In this document: in pieces, positions 1 through 7,335 of the stretch | Layout of the letters: each line of letters opens with the position of its first letter | Numbering within the stretch: the first letter of the stretch is position 1 | Assembly: GCA_947464665.1 (NCBI GenBank) | Contig: CANHXV010000037.1 | Coordinates: 1 to 14,246, forward strand | Source: Comamonadaceae bacterium | Lineage (GTDB): Bacteria > Pseudomonadota > Gammaproteobacteria > Burkholderiales > Burkholderiaceae_C | Direction of reading: 5' to 3' | Length of the DNA: 14,246 nt | The notes under the pieces: model-generated | The model's input: the letters and a program-made list of their open reading frames with translations, nothing else | What the model was told of the DNA's origin: nothing | The model's database searches: none | Program-made: the position numbers and the translations under genes

Positions 1-24
1 AATCATTCATCAAAGGAAGTTCTC

Positions 25-894
25 ATGAAACTCGTGCGTTACGGCCAACCCGGCAAAGAAAAACCAGGCCTGATTGATGCCGCTGGCAAATTGCGTGACT
101 TAAGTGGCGTGGTGTCAGACATTGGCCCCGAACAACTGTCCGACAAAGTCTTGGCCAAGTTGGCCAAACTTAAAACTGACAAGCTGCCCTTGGTCAAAGG
201 CAAGCCCCGCATGGGATGCCCCATATCGCACGTGCCAAAGTTCATTGCCATTGGCTTGAACTATGCCGATCACGCGGCTGAATCCAACATGCCCATCCCC
301 AAAGAGCCCATTGTTTTTTTGAAGGCCACTTCTTGCATTCAAGGCCCAGACGATGACGTCATGTTGCCCAAAGGTTCTTTGAAATCAGATTGGGAAGTTG
401 AGTTGGGTATTGTGATTGGCAAGCGCGCAAGCTATGTGTCACAAAAAGAAGCCCTCGACTATGTGGCAGGCTATTGCACCGTCAATGACGTGAGCGAACG
501 CGCCTACCAACTCGAAATGGGTGGTACCTGGGACAAGGGCAAGGGCTGCGACACATTCGGCCCTATCGGCCCATGGATGGTGACCAAAGACGAAGTGCCC
601 AATCCCCAAAATCTCAAGATGTACATGGACCTGAATGGCCAGCGCATGCAAGATGGCTCCACCAAAACCATGATTTTTGGGGTCACCAAATTGGTCAGCT
701 ACGTCAGCCAGTTCATGACCCTCGAGCCCGGTGACGTGATTACCACTGGAACGCCGCCCGGTGTGGGCATGGGCGTGAAGAAGGACGGTAAACCAGCGCC
801 GGTGTACCTCAAAAAGGGTGACGTCATGCACGTGGGTATTGCCGGTTTGGGCGACCAAAAACAAAAGGTCGTGGCCTTCAAGCGAAAAGCCTAA
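25..894 (+). CDS. Fumarylacetoacetate hydrolase (FAH) family protein
   Basis: A 289-residue cytosolic enzyme of the FAH superfamily, whose members hydrolyse or isomerise C-C or related bonds in acylpyruvate-like compounds with a divalent metal. The metal triad is visible: E124 and E126 in DWEVELGIVIG and D155 in VNDVSER. The lid/substrate segment GGTWDKGKGCDTFGPIG (166-182) and the late glycine motif TTGTPPGVGMG are also present. Residues 1-65 form the usual smaller N-terminal domain. AAGGAAG at 13-19 is a good ribosome binding site for this ATG. Similar Burkholderiales proteins are annotated as ureidoglycolate lyase or 2,4-diketo-3-deoxy-L-fuconate hydrolase; I cannot tell the substrate from sequence. 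A 7-10 residue lysine-rich insertion after VGMG (VKKDGKPAPV) lengthens the C-terminal loop. Upstream context lies outside the window, and the gene ends at a strong terminator, so it is probably the last gene of its operon. Confidence 0.93.
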   Translation: MKLVRYGQPGKEKPGLIDAAGKLRDLSGVVSDIGPEQLSDKVLAKLAKLKTDKLPLVKGKPRMGCPISHVPKFIAIGLNYADHAAESNMPIPKEPIVFLKATSCIQGPDDDVMLPKGSLKSDWEVELGIVIGKRASYVSQKEALDYVAGYCTVNDVSERAYQLEMGGTWDKGKGCDTFGPIGPWMVTKDEVPNPQNLKMYMDLNGQRMQDGSTKTMIFGVTKLVSYVSQFMTLEPGDVITTGTPPGVGMGVKKDGKPAPVYLKKGDVMHVGIAGLGDQKQKVVAFKRKA

Positions 895-913
895 AAGACT
901 GCGAATTGAGCCC

Positions 914-934
914 TGCCGTTGGCAATCGACGGCA
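914..934 (+). repeat. Small hairpin between FAH gene and its terminator
   Basis: A 6-bp inverted repeat, TGCCGT at 914-919 and ACGGCA at 929-934, with a 9-base loop. It lies 20 bases after the stop codon and just before the main terminator stem. It has no T-tract of its own. It may help 3'-end stability of the transcript or be chance. Confidence 0.3.
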
Positions 935-940
935 TCCGAG

Positions 941-975
941 GCGAATCAGGAATAACCCTGATTCGCTTTTTCTTT
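941..975 (+). terminator. Rho-independent terminator after FAH gene
   Basis: A perfect 10-bp stem, GCGAATCAGG (941-950) paired with CCTGATTCGC (957-966), closes a 6-base loop AATAAC. It is followed directly by TTTTTCTTT (967-975). This is a textbook intrinsic terminator 46 bases after the stop codon. It separates the FAH transcript from the TetR gene. Confidence 0.9.
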
Positions 976-999
976 GTGCTTTAGCTTTCTTTTTCATGC

Positions 1000-1023
1000 A
1001 AAATAGCACGAGCGTTCTATTTT
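1000..1023. promoter_or_regulatory. Putative TetR-family operator (24-bp palindrome)
   Basis: A dyad with arms AAAATAGCACG (1000-1010) and CGTTCTATTTT (1013-1023) around a 2-base centre. Ten of 11 pairs match; only C1007/T1016 fails. It sits between the FAH terminator and the TetR gene, the usual place for an autoregulatory TetR operator. Its AT-rich outer part could also hold the -10 region of the tetR promoter. That this regulator binds it is inferred. I did not see a second copy in the gap before the acyl-CoA dehydrogenase gene. Confidence 0.65.
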
Positions 1024-1122
1024 TAAAACATGCTTCAAGACATGCACACCATGACCGTTAGACACATCACCTCTTTATCTCAAGTCTCTCAAGCCACCGA
1101 TGATGGCGGTGGGCGAACCTTG

Positions 1123-1707
1123 ATGAAGGGTCGTCAAACCAAAGCCACCATTGTGGAGGCGGCCTTGGGCTTGGCTTCCCAAATTGGTTTGGAGGGTCTC
1201 TCGATTGGCGCTTTGGCTGAAGTCACGGGCATGAGCAAGTCGGGCGTCTTTGCCCACTTTGGCTCGCGAGAAGAATTGCAAATTTCAGTCATCCGCGAAT
1301 ACCACGATCGCTTTGAAAGCGAAGTCTTTTACCCCGCCCTCAGTTGTGCGCGGGGTTTGCCCCGCTTGCAGTCATTGTTTGACAACTGGATGCAACGCAC
1401 CACCACCGAAATTGATTCAGGTTGCATTTACATCAGTGGTGCTGTTGAATTTGATGACCGGCCTGGCTCTGTGCGGGATGCGTTGGCGTCGTCGGTCAAT
1501 ACTTGGCAAAACGCCTTGCAACGTTCGGTGGCGCAAGCACAAGAAGAAAAACACTTAACCCCCAAAGCAGATCCCTTGCAGATGGCATTTGAAATTCATG
1601 GCCTGATCTTGGCGCTGCATTACGAAGCCCGATTTCTGCGCAACCCTGGTGCAGCACAACGGGCTCGCAAAGGCTTTTCTGAAATTGTGGCGCGAAATCA
1701 AGCTTGA
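1123..1707 (+). CDS. TetR/AcrR family transcriptional regulator
   Basis: A 194-residue one-component repressor. The N-terminal domain shows the TetR fold: helix 1 TKATIVEAALGLASQIG, then the helix-turn-helix LSIGALAEVTGMSKSGVFAHFGSREEL (about 26-52). The C-terminal ligand/dimer domain is less conserved. I chose the ATG at 1123 because it puts helix 1 about six residues from the start, as usual in the family, with GGTGGG at 1108-1113 as a weak ribosome binding site. An in-frame ATG at 1030 would add 31 low-complexity residues, lacks a ribosome binding site and abuts the palindrome at 1000-1023. The gene heads a run of acyl-CoA genes 62 bases downstream, so it probably senses an acyl-CoA or fatty acid. 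TetR regulators of beta-oxidation such as FadP and LiuQ are known in Burkholderiales, but I cannot assign it to either. Confidence 0.9.
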   Translation: MKGRQTKATIVEAALGLASQIGLEGLSIGALAEVTGMSKSGVFAHFGSREELQISVIREYHDRFESEVFYPALSCARGLPRLQSLFDNWMQRTTTEIDSGCIYISGAVEFDDRPGSVRDALASSVNTWQNALQRSVAQAQEEKHLTPKADPLQMAFEIHGLILALHYEARFLRNPGAAQRARKGFSEIVARNQA

Positions 1708-1769
1708 TGGTCACATCCAACGCGACTCCTCCCATTTTTTTGTGTGCATTGAATTTTTGAAAGTCAAAC

Positions 1770-3581
1770 ATGCCCCGTTACGTTCCTCCCTTGCGTGATC
1801 TTCAATTTGTGTTGCATGAATTGCTTGATTTGGAAAATGAATTGAAGGCCATGCCCAAGCATGCAGAAACCGACGCTGACACCATCAATGCGGTGTTGGA
1901 AGAAGGCGGTAAATTTGCAGCTGAAGTGGTGTTCCCCTTGAATGTGTCGGGTGACGAAGAAGGTTGCAAACTGAACCGTGACACGCACGAAGTGAAGGCA
2001 CCTCAAGGTTTCAAACAAGCCTACGAAAAATATGTCGAGGGTGGTTGGGCAGCGCTCAGCGCGCAAGAAGAATATGGGGGTCAAGGCTTGCCCTTCGTGG
2101 TGAATCAGTGCTTCTTTGAAATGCTGAACTCTGCCAATCAAGCTTGGACCATGTACCCTGGCCTGTCACATGGTGCGCATGCCTGTTTGTCAGCGCACGG
2201 CTCCAAAGAACAAAAAGACATGTATTTGCCCAAACTCACCAGCGGTGAATGGACGGGCACCATGTGTCTGACCGAGCCCCACTGTGGCACCGATTTGGGC
2301 ATGCTTCGAACCAAGGCTGAGCCGCAAACCGATGGCACCTATCGCCTGACAGGCCAAAAGATTTTCATCAGTGCGGGTGAACACGATTTGGCCGCCAACA
2401 TTGTTCACTTGGTGTTGGCCCGATTGCCCGACGCGCCAGTGGGTAGCAAAGGCATAAGCTTGTTTGTGGTGCCCAAATTCAATCTGAAAGCCGATGGCTC
2501 TGTGGGTGAGCGCAATGGCATTTACTGTGGCGGTTTAGAACACAAGATGGGCATTCATGGCAATGCCACGTGTCAGATGGTGTTGGACGGTGCGACAGGT
2601 GTGATGGTGGGTCAAGCCAACAAAGGTTTGGCCGCCATGTTTGTCATGATGAACGGTGCACGTTTGGGCGTGGGCAATCAATCTTTGGGCTTGACAGAAG
2701 TGGCCTATCAAAATGCCTTGGCCTATGCCAAAGACCGCATTCAAATGCGCAGTCTCTCGGGTGTGAAAGCGCCGTCTCAACCAGCCGACCCCATCTTGGT
2801 TCACCCAGATGTCAGGCGCATGCTGCTGACTGCCAAGGCCTATGCCGAAGGTGGCCGCGCCTTGGCGTGTTATGGCGCCTTGCTGATCGACAAAGAATTG
2901 AACCATCCCGATGAGCAGGTGCGCGCCGATTCAGCAGAAATTCTGGCGCTGTTGACGCCCATCGTCAAGGCTTTCCTAACGGACAATGGCTACCAAGCAA
3001 CCACCCTGTGCCAACAAGTGTTTGGTGGCCATGGCTACATCAAAGAGTGGGGCATGGAGCAGTATGTGCGCGACGCCCGCATCAACATGATTTACGAGGG
3101 TACCAATGGCATTCAGTCACTTGATTTGCTAGGCCGCAAGGTGCTTGGCAATCAGGGTGCCAGTTTGCAAAAATTTGGCAAATTGATTGCCAAGTTGGTG
3201 GCCCAAGAGATGGGCAACGAAGCCATGGCCGAATTCATCAAACCGCTCGCAGATTTAGGTCAAAAGATGACACAGTTCACCACCGAAATTGGCATGAAAG
3301 CCATGGGCAACGCCGATGAAGTGGGCGCTGCATCGGTTGACTATTTGCGTGTAGCTGGTCACTTGATTTTTGCTTATTTCTGGGCGCGCATGGCGCAAGT
3401 GGCTTTGGCCAAAATTGCAGCGGCCGAAGAAGATGCACAGCGCCCCGATCCGTTTTACAAAGCCAAATTGCAAACCGCCCGTTTTTACTTTGCACGTTTG
3501 CTGCCCGAAACCTTGAGCCTGATGAACACGGCACGTTCGGGAGCCGATGTCCTGATGGACACCGATTTGGCCTTGGCCTGA
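1770..3581 (+). CDS. Acyl-CoA dehydrogenase, large form with extra C-terminal domain
   Basis: A 603-residue FAD flavoprotein catalysing the first, alpha-beta oxidation step on an acyl-CoA. Order of domains: a short N-terminal extension (about 1-35) typical of this subfamily, the helical N-terminal domain, the middle beta domain with TMCLTEPHCGTDLGMLRTKA (from 164), the C-terminal helical domain ending in MIYEGTNGIQSLDLLGRKV, and an added C-terminal domain (about 468-595, PF12806-like). E443 of YEGT is the expected catalytic base. The length of about 600 rather than 380 residues, plus the extra domain, matches the FadE/DmdC-like branch (3-methylmercaptopropionyl-CoA dehydrogenase relatives). 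Many Burkholderiales carry several such paralogues with medium- or long-chain substrates, so the substrate is not assignable. It lies 62 bases after the TetR gene and is followed closely by DUF2147, crotonase and thioesterase genes. Confidence 0.94.
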   Translation: MPRYVPPLRDLQFVLHELLDLENELKAMPKHAETDADTINAVLEEGGKFAAEVVFPLNVSGDEEGCKLNRDTHEVKAPQGFKQAYEKYVEGGWAALSAQEEYGGQGLPFVVNQCFFEMLNSANQAWTMYPGLSHGAHACLSAHGSKEQKDMYLPKLTSGEWTGTMCLTEPHCGTDLGMLRTKAEPQTDGTYRLTGQKIFISAGEHDLAANIVHLVLARLPDAPVGSKGISLFVVPKFNLKADGSVGERNGIYCGGLEHKMGIHGNATCQMVLDGATGVMVGQANKGLAAMFVMMNGARLGVGNQSLGLTEVAYQNALAYAKDRIQMRSLSGVKAPSQPADPILVHPDVRRMLLTAKAYAEGGRALACYGALLIDKELNHPDEQVRADSAEILALLTPIVKAFLTDNGYQATTLCQQVFGGHGYIKEWGMEQYVRDARINMIYEGTNGIQSLDLLGRKVLGNQGASLQKFGKLIAKLVAQEMGNEAMAEFIKPLADLGQKMTQFTTEIGMKAMGNADEVGAASVDYLRVAGHLIFAYFWARMAQVALAKIAAAEEDAQRPDPFYKAKLQTARFYFARLLPETLSLMNTARSGADVLMDTDLALA

Positions 3582-3614
3582 ACGGCATTGAATTTCTCTT
3601 GATTGGATTGACCT

Positions 3615-4073
3615 ATGACAACAAATAATTTCACGACTCATCTTTTGAAAACCAGTGCGCTGATGGTTTCATGTTTCATGACAAGCCTTGCGCTGGCCAA
3701 TTCTCCTGTGGGGCAGTGGCATACCTCGGATGAGAAAACGGGTGAACTCAAAAGCATGGTCGTCATCTTTGAGCAGCAAGGTGTGATGAAAGGGCGCGTC
3801 GAAAAAGTGCTTCGCAAAGATGCAGACCCTGCAGCGAAGTGCGACAAGTGCAGCGACGATCGGAAAAATCAGCCGGTGGTGGGCTTGGAAATCATTCGCG
3901 GTGCCAAAAAAGCCAGTGGCAAAAATGTTTGGGAAGACGGTGAAATTCTCGATCCAGAAAATGGCAGAACCTATAGCTTGCGTTTAACGCCCATCGAAAA
4001 CGGTGCCAAGTTAGAAGTTCGCGGCTCATTTGGCCCTATTGGCCGCACCCAAACTTGGGTCCGCGTCCCTTGA
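3615..4073 (+). CDS. DUF2147 domain-containing exported protein
   Basis: A 152-residue protein with a clear signal peptide: a hydrophobic stretch about 11-25, then ALA-NS, giving likely signal peptidase I cleavage after A28. The mature part matches DUF2147: it opens PVGQWHTSDEKTGELKSMV, then CDKCSDDRKNQPVVGLEI with a CxxC pair (about 76-79), then WEDGEILDPENGRTYS and a closing GRTQTWVRV. The family is a small beta-rich periplasmic protein of unknown function, common in Proteobacteria. It lies 33 bases after the acyl-CoA dehydrogenase and 59 bases before the crotonase, so an envelope protein sits inside an otherwise cytosolic acyl-CoA operon. A role in lipid uptake or envelope lipid balance would be a guess. 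No lipobox is present. Confidence 0.88.
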   Translation: MTTNNFTTHLLKTSALMVSCFMTSLALANSPVGQWHTSDEKTGELKSMVVIFEQQGVMKGRVEKVLRKDADPAAKCDKCSDDRKNQPVVGLEIIRGAKKASGKNVWEDGEILDPENGRTYSLRLTPIENGAKLEVRGSFGPIGRTQTWVRVP

Positions 4074-4132
4074 GGGGGCCGACTTGCCCAAGGTCTTCTT
4101 AGCCCTTCCCTTTTTTTGAAAGAAGCCCCGCC

Positions 4133-4897
4133 ATGTCAGATATTTTGACCCACATCGATGCAGGTGTGATGACCCTCACCTTCAATCGATTAGACAAAAA
4201 GAATTCCATCACGGGCGACATGTATGCCGCCATGGCGAAAGCCGTTGACCAAGCACAAGCCGACGCCGCCATTCGCGTTTTGGTCATTCAAGGTCACGAA
4301 AGTATTTTCAGTGCGGGCAATGACATCGGCGATTTTTTGAACAAGCCGCCTTCCACCGTTGACTCTCCAGTCTTTCATTTCATGCGCGCCCTTAGCATGT
4401 TTGAAAAACCCGTCATTGCGGCCGTGGCAGGTCCTGCTGTGGGCATCGGAACCACTTTGCTGTTTCACTGCGACTTGGTCTACGCTGGCGACAACGCAGC
4501 TTTTTCCATGCCCTTTGTCAATTTAGGTCTGTGCCCAGAGTTTGCATCTAGCATGCTGGCGCCACAAATGTTTGGTTATCACCGCGCCGCCGAAGCTTTG
4601 CTGTTGGGTGAAGCCTTCTTCGCTGAAGCCGCATTGGAAATTGGACTGGTCAATCGCGTTGTGCCGCCCACAGAAGTGAATGGCTATGCACAAGCTCAGG
4701 CCAAGAAAATGGCAGCCAAACCCTTGACTGCATTGATAGAAACCAAGCGACTGATGAAGAGCGGGCAATCAAAGTTCTTGATCGAACGCATGGGCGAAGA
4801 AGGCCAAAGTTTCAGGCGCATGCTCTCTGAGCCCGCCGCACGCGAGGCTTTTGGGGCCTTCATGGAAAAACGCAAGCCAGACTTCTCTAAAATCTAA
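4133..4897 (+). CDS. Crotonase family protein, probably delta3-delta2-enoyl-CoA isomerase
   Basis: A 254-residue crotonase-fold enzyme. The CoA/oxyanion-hole segments are SAGNDIGDFL (60-69) and VAGPAVGIGTTLLFHCDLVYA (98-118). The two glutamates that make a classical hydratase (E144 and E164 of rat mitochondrial hydratase) align here with T108 (GIGTTL) and F128 (MPFVNLG). A single glutamate, E136, occurs in LGLCPEFASS, the place used by ECI2/PECI and yeast Eci1 isomerases. The motifs SAGND and GPAVGI also resemble ECI2. I therefore read it as an isomerase that shifts cis/trans-3-enoyl-CoA to trans-2-enoyl-CoA, letting unsaturated fatty acids enter beta-oxidation. Automated annotation would probably call it enoyl-CoA hydratase. 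It lies within the acyl-CoA operon, 26 bases before a thioesterase gene. The alignment was made by eye. Confidence 0.85.
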   Translation: MSDILTHIDAGVMTLTFNRLDKKNSITGDMYAAMAKAVDQAQADAAIRVLVIQGHESIFSAGNDIGDFLNKPPSTVDSPVFHFMRALSMFEKPVIAAVAGPAVGIGTTLLFHCDLVYAGDNAAFSMPFVNLGLCPEFASSMLAPQMFGYHRAAEALLLGEAFFAEAALEIGLVNRVVPPTEVNGYAQAQAKKMAAKPLTALIETKRLMKSGQSKFLIERMGEEGQSFRRMLSEPAAREAFGAFMEKRKPDFSKI

Positions 4898-4923
4898 GTT
4901 CTTGAAGCCAACTTAGACCTTCC

Positions 4924-5415
4924 ATGACCTCCTCACGCTCAGACCTTCCCTCCGATGTTGAATTTGAGCCAGAGTTCACAGCAGCCTTGCAAGACATTTA
5001 CGAGCAGAAAATTCTCTTCAATCAGTGGATGGGCTTGAAGGTTGAAAGTGTCAAGGCTACAGGCATTGTGGCCAGTCTTGTCATGAAGCCTGAGTTGGTA
5101 GGACACTTTGCCTACCATCGCATTCATGGTGGCGTCATCAGCGCGGTCCTCGATGCTATGGGCAGTTTGGCTGTCATGGCAGCTTTAGGCGCCAAGCACA
5201 TGGACGAGCCCGTTGCCAAACGCGTGGAACGCTTTGCGCGCCACGGCACCATCGATTTACGCATTGATTTTCTACGCCCTGGCATTGGCGAAAAATTCAT
5301 CATTCACGCTCAGGCGATGCGGGTAGGCGCTCGTGTGGGCAATGCCCGAATGGAGTTTCGCAGTGTCGATGGTAAATTGCTGTCAACGGGCACGGCAGCT
5401 TATCTCACTTCATGA
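4924..5415 (+). CDS. PaaI/YigI-type hotdog-fold acyl-CoA thioesterase
   Basis: A 163-residue protein with one hotdog domain. The signature HRIHGGVISAVLDAMGSLA (65-83) carries the HGG turn (68-70) and the acidic residue D77 on the central helix expected at the active site. The strands TIDLRIDFLRPGIGEKFIIHAQAMRVGARVGNARMEF and the end STGTAAYL follow the usual PaaI/4HBT order. The first 25 residues are acidic and lack domain similarity. Family members hydrolyse acyl-CoA to free acid and CoA; E. coli YigI and phenylacetyl-CoA-type PaaI are the nearest functional types I recall. As the last gene of the TetR-to-thioesterase run it may release CoA from stalled beta-oxidation intermediates; this is inferred from position. 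The ribosome binding site is weak, so coupling to the upstream crotonase (26-base gap) is possible. Confidence 0.88.
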   Translation: MTSSRSDLPSDVEFEPEFTAALQDIYEQKILFNQWMGLKVESVKATGIVASLVMKPELVGHFAYHRIHGGVISAVLDAMGSLAVMAALGAKHMDEPVAKRVERFARHGTIDLRIDFLRPGIGEKFIIHAQAMRVGARVGNARMEFRSVDGKLLSTGTAAYLTS

Positions 5416-5447
5416 ACACGGAGTTTGAGGTGCTCTGTCAGACAAGT

Positions 5448-5483
5448 GCACAATGGGAGCTTGATTTTTGATTTAGATTGTGC
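5448..5483. repeat. Inverted repeat in front of ABC exporter gene
   Basis: A perfect 7-bp inverted repeat, GCACAAT (5448-5454) and ATTGTGC (5477-5483), separated by 22 bases, ending 3 bases before the exporter ATG. It may be an operator or a hairpin over the start region, or chance. The 71-base gap holds only weak promoter-like boxes (TTGAGG at 5425, CACAAT at 5449). Confidence 0.3.
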
Positions 5484-5486
5484 CCC

Positions 5487-7328
5487 ATGCGCCACCACGG
5501 TGAAAGTTCTCCGCCTGCAGCCACTGCTGCTGCCAACACCTCCAAAGATTCAGACAGCAAAACTCTGAAAAGATTGTTGCCCTATTTGCTCACTTACAAG
5601 TGGCGAGTGGCCGCGGCCTTGCTGTTCATGGTGGGCGCCAAATTGGCCAATGTCAGCGTGCCTCTGTTGCTAAAAGACTTGGTCGACGCCATGAGCTTCA
5701 AGCCCAATGACCCTACTCAAATCTTGGTGGTGCCAGTGGCTTTGTTGGTGGGTTATGGTGCGCTTCGGCTCATGACGTCTGCATTCACCGAGTTGCGCGA
5801 ACTGGTTTTTGCCAAAGCCACGCAAGGCGCAGCGCGCACCATCGCACTTGAAACCTTCGAGCATTTGCATGCTCTGAGTTTGCGTTTTCATTTGGCCCGC
5901 CAAACTGGTGGCATGACGCGCGACATTGAACGCGGTGTGCGCGGCATTGAATCCCTGATTTCTTACTCGCTTTACAGCATCGTCCCCACCTTGATCGAGG
6001 TGGCGCTGGTACTTGCGATTTTGGCGGTCAAGTTTGATGCTTGGTTTGCTTGGATCACACTGGCCGCACTGAGTTTTTACATTTTCTTCACGGTGCGTAT
6101 CACAGAGTGGCGCACTCATTTTAGAAAACAAGCCAACGAGTTTGATTCTGCAGCGCACACCAAAGCCATCGACTCATTGCTGAATTACGAAACCGTCAAG
6201 TACTTCGGCAATGAAGCTTATGAAGCCAGTCGCTATGACGAAAGTTTGGAGCGACTGCGCAAAGCACGTTTGAAGTCGCAAACTTCTTTGTCATTGCTCA
6301 ACACAGGTCAGCAGCTCATCATTGCCGCGGCTTTGGTGGCCATGCTGTGGCGCGCTACGCAAGGCGTGGTGGAGGGGCGCATGACCTTGGGCGATTTGGT
6401 CATGATCAATGCCTTCATGATTCAGCTTTATATTCCTTTGAATTTCTTAGGTGTGCTATACCGCGAAATCAAACAAAGCCTGACAGACTTGGACAAAATG
6501 TTTGTGCTGATGGACCGTGAGCGCGAAGTGGCCGATGTGCCCAACGCCGCCGATTTGAATTGCGAACACGGTGCGCTTTTGAAGTTTGAATCGGTGTCGT
6601 TTGCTTATGAGTCAGACAGGCCCATTCTGCACAACATCAGTTTTGAAATTCCTTCTGGCAAAACAGTGGCTGTGGTGGGCCCTTCAGGTTCTGGTAAATC
6701 TACCTTGGCGCGTTTGATGTTTCGCTTTTATGATGTGCAGCAAGGCCGAATTACCATCAATGGGCAAGACATTCGGCAAGTCACTCAGCACAGCGTGCGC
6801 AAAGCTTTGGGCATCGTGCCGCAAGACACCGTGTTGTTCAACGACACCGTAGCGTACAACATTGGTTATGGCCGCACGGGTTCTACGCAAGATGAAATTG
6901 AAACCGCGGCCAAAGCAGCGCGCATTCACGATTTCATCGCCTCCACGCCTAAGGGCTACGCCACCTCCGTGGGTGAGCGCGGCTTGAAACTCTCGGGCGG
7001 TGAAAAGCAGCGCGTGGCCATTGCGCGAACACTGCTCAAAAATCCGCCCATCTTGGTCTTTGATGAAGCCACATCAGCCCTTGACTCTGCCAATGAGCGG
7101 GCCATTCAAGCCGAGTTGGCCAGCGCGGCTCAAAATAAAACCACCTTGGTCATCGCCCACCGCTTGTCCACCGTGGTGGACGCCCACGAAATATTGGTCA
7201 TGGAAGCCGGACACATCATTGAGCGAGGCAACCACGCCCACCTGCTGCAACTCAATGGTCGCTACGCTCAAATGTGGGCTTTGCAACAAAACTCAGAGGT
7301 CGGCTCTGAGGAGGCAACTGCGGGATAA
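5487..7328 (+). CDS. Atm1/HMT1-type ABC exporter, fused permease and ATPase
   Basis: A 613-residue half-transporter with a six-helix membrane domain (about 32-330) followed by a nucleotide-binding domain. ATPase motifs in order: Walker A GPSGSGKST (398-406), Q-loop Q446, signature LSGGE (502-506), Walker B ILVFDE (522-527), H-loop H558. LLNYETVKYFGNE (231-243) is the hallmark of the Atm1/ABCB7/HMT1 branch, where this region lines the glutathione site. Bacterial relatives export glutathione conjugates or glutathione-metal complexes, and mitochondrial Atm1 supports Fe-S and metal homeostasis; it acts as an inner-membrane homodimer. I prefer the ATG at 5487; a TTG at 5478 would add three residues. 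The first 25 residues are polar and start with MRHH. The stop codon lies 7 bases before the LysR remnant. Metal export is likely but the cargo is unproven. Confidence 0.92.
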   Translation: MRHHGESSPPAATAAANTSKDSDSKTLKRLLPYLLTYKWRVAAALLFMVGAKLANVSVPLLLKDLVDAMSFKPNDPTQILVVPVALLVGYGALRLMTSAFTELRELVFAKATQGAARTIALETFEHLHALSLRFHLARQTGGMTRDIERGVRGIESLISYSLYSIVPTLIEVALVLAILAVKFDAWFAWITLAALSFYIFFTVRITEWRTHFRKQANEFDSAAHTKAIDSLLNYETVKYFGNEAYEASRYDESLERLRKARLKSQTSLSLLNTGQQLIIAAALVAMLWRATQGVVEGRMTLGDLVMINAFMIQLYIPLNFLGVLYREIKQSLTDLDKMFVLMDREREVADVPNAADLNCEHGALLKFESVSFAYESDRPILHNISFEIPSGKTVAVVGPSGSGKSTLARLMFRFYDVQQGRITINGQDIRQVTQHSVRKALGIVPQDTVLFNDTVAYNIGYGRTGSTQDEIETAAKAARIHDFIASTPKGYATSVGERGLKLSGGEKQRVAIARTLLKNPPILVFDEATSALDSANERAIQAELASAAQNKTTLVIAHRLSTVVDAHEILVMEAGHIIERGNHAHLLQLNGRYAQMWALQQNSEVGSEEATAG

Positions 7329-7335
7329 TGCGCGC

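Noticed and set aside
439..864. 141-codon ORF on the - strand opposite the FAH gene
   Set aside because: His/Val-rich antisense shadow with no family features; the + strand enzyme has its complete metal triad.
1030..1122. N-terminal extension of the TetR regulator from the ATG at 1030
   Set aside because: No ribosome binding site, adjacent to the palindrome, and 31 extra residues before helix 1 would be atypical; the ATG at 1123 fits the family.
4074..4132. Terminator between DUF2147 and crotonase genes (pyrimidine-rich, run of T near 4110)
   Set aside because: Only a 6-bp CTTCTT/AAGAAG pairing with a 20-base loop was found, and the T-run is inside the loop; no stable stem precedes it.
7000..7335. 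Upstream extension of the LysR remnant ORF into the ABC exporter gene
   Set aside because: This part is the exporter ATPase domain read in another frame (Trp/Pro/Ser-rich, no domain); the LysR similarity starts at the ATG at 7336.
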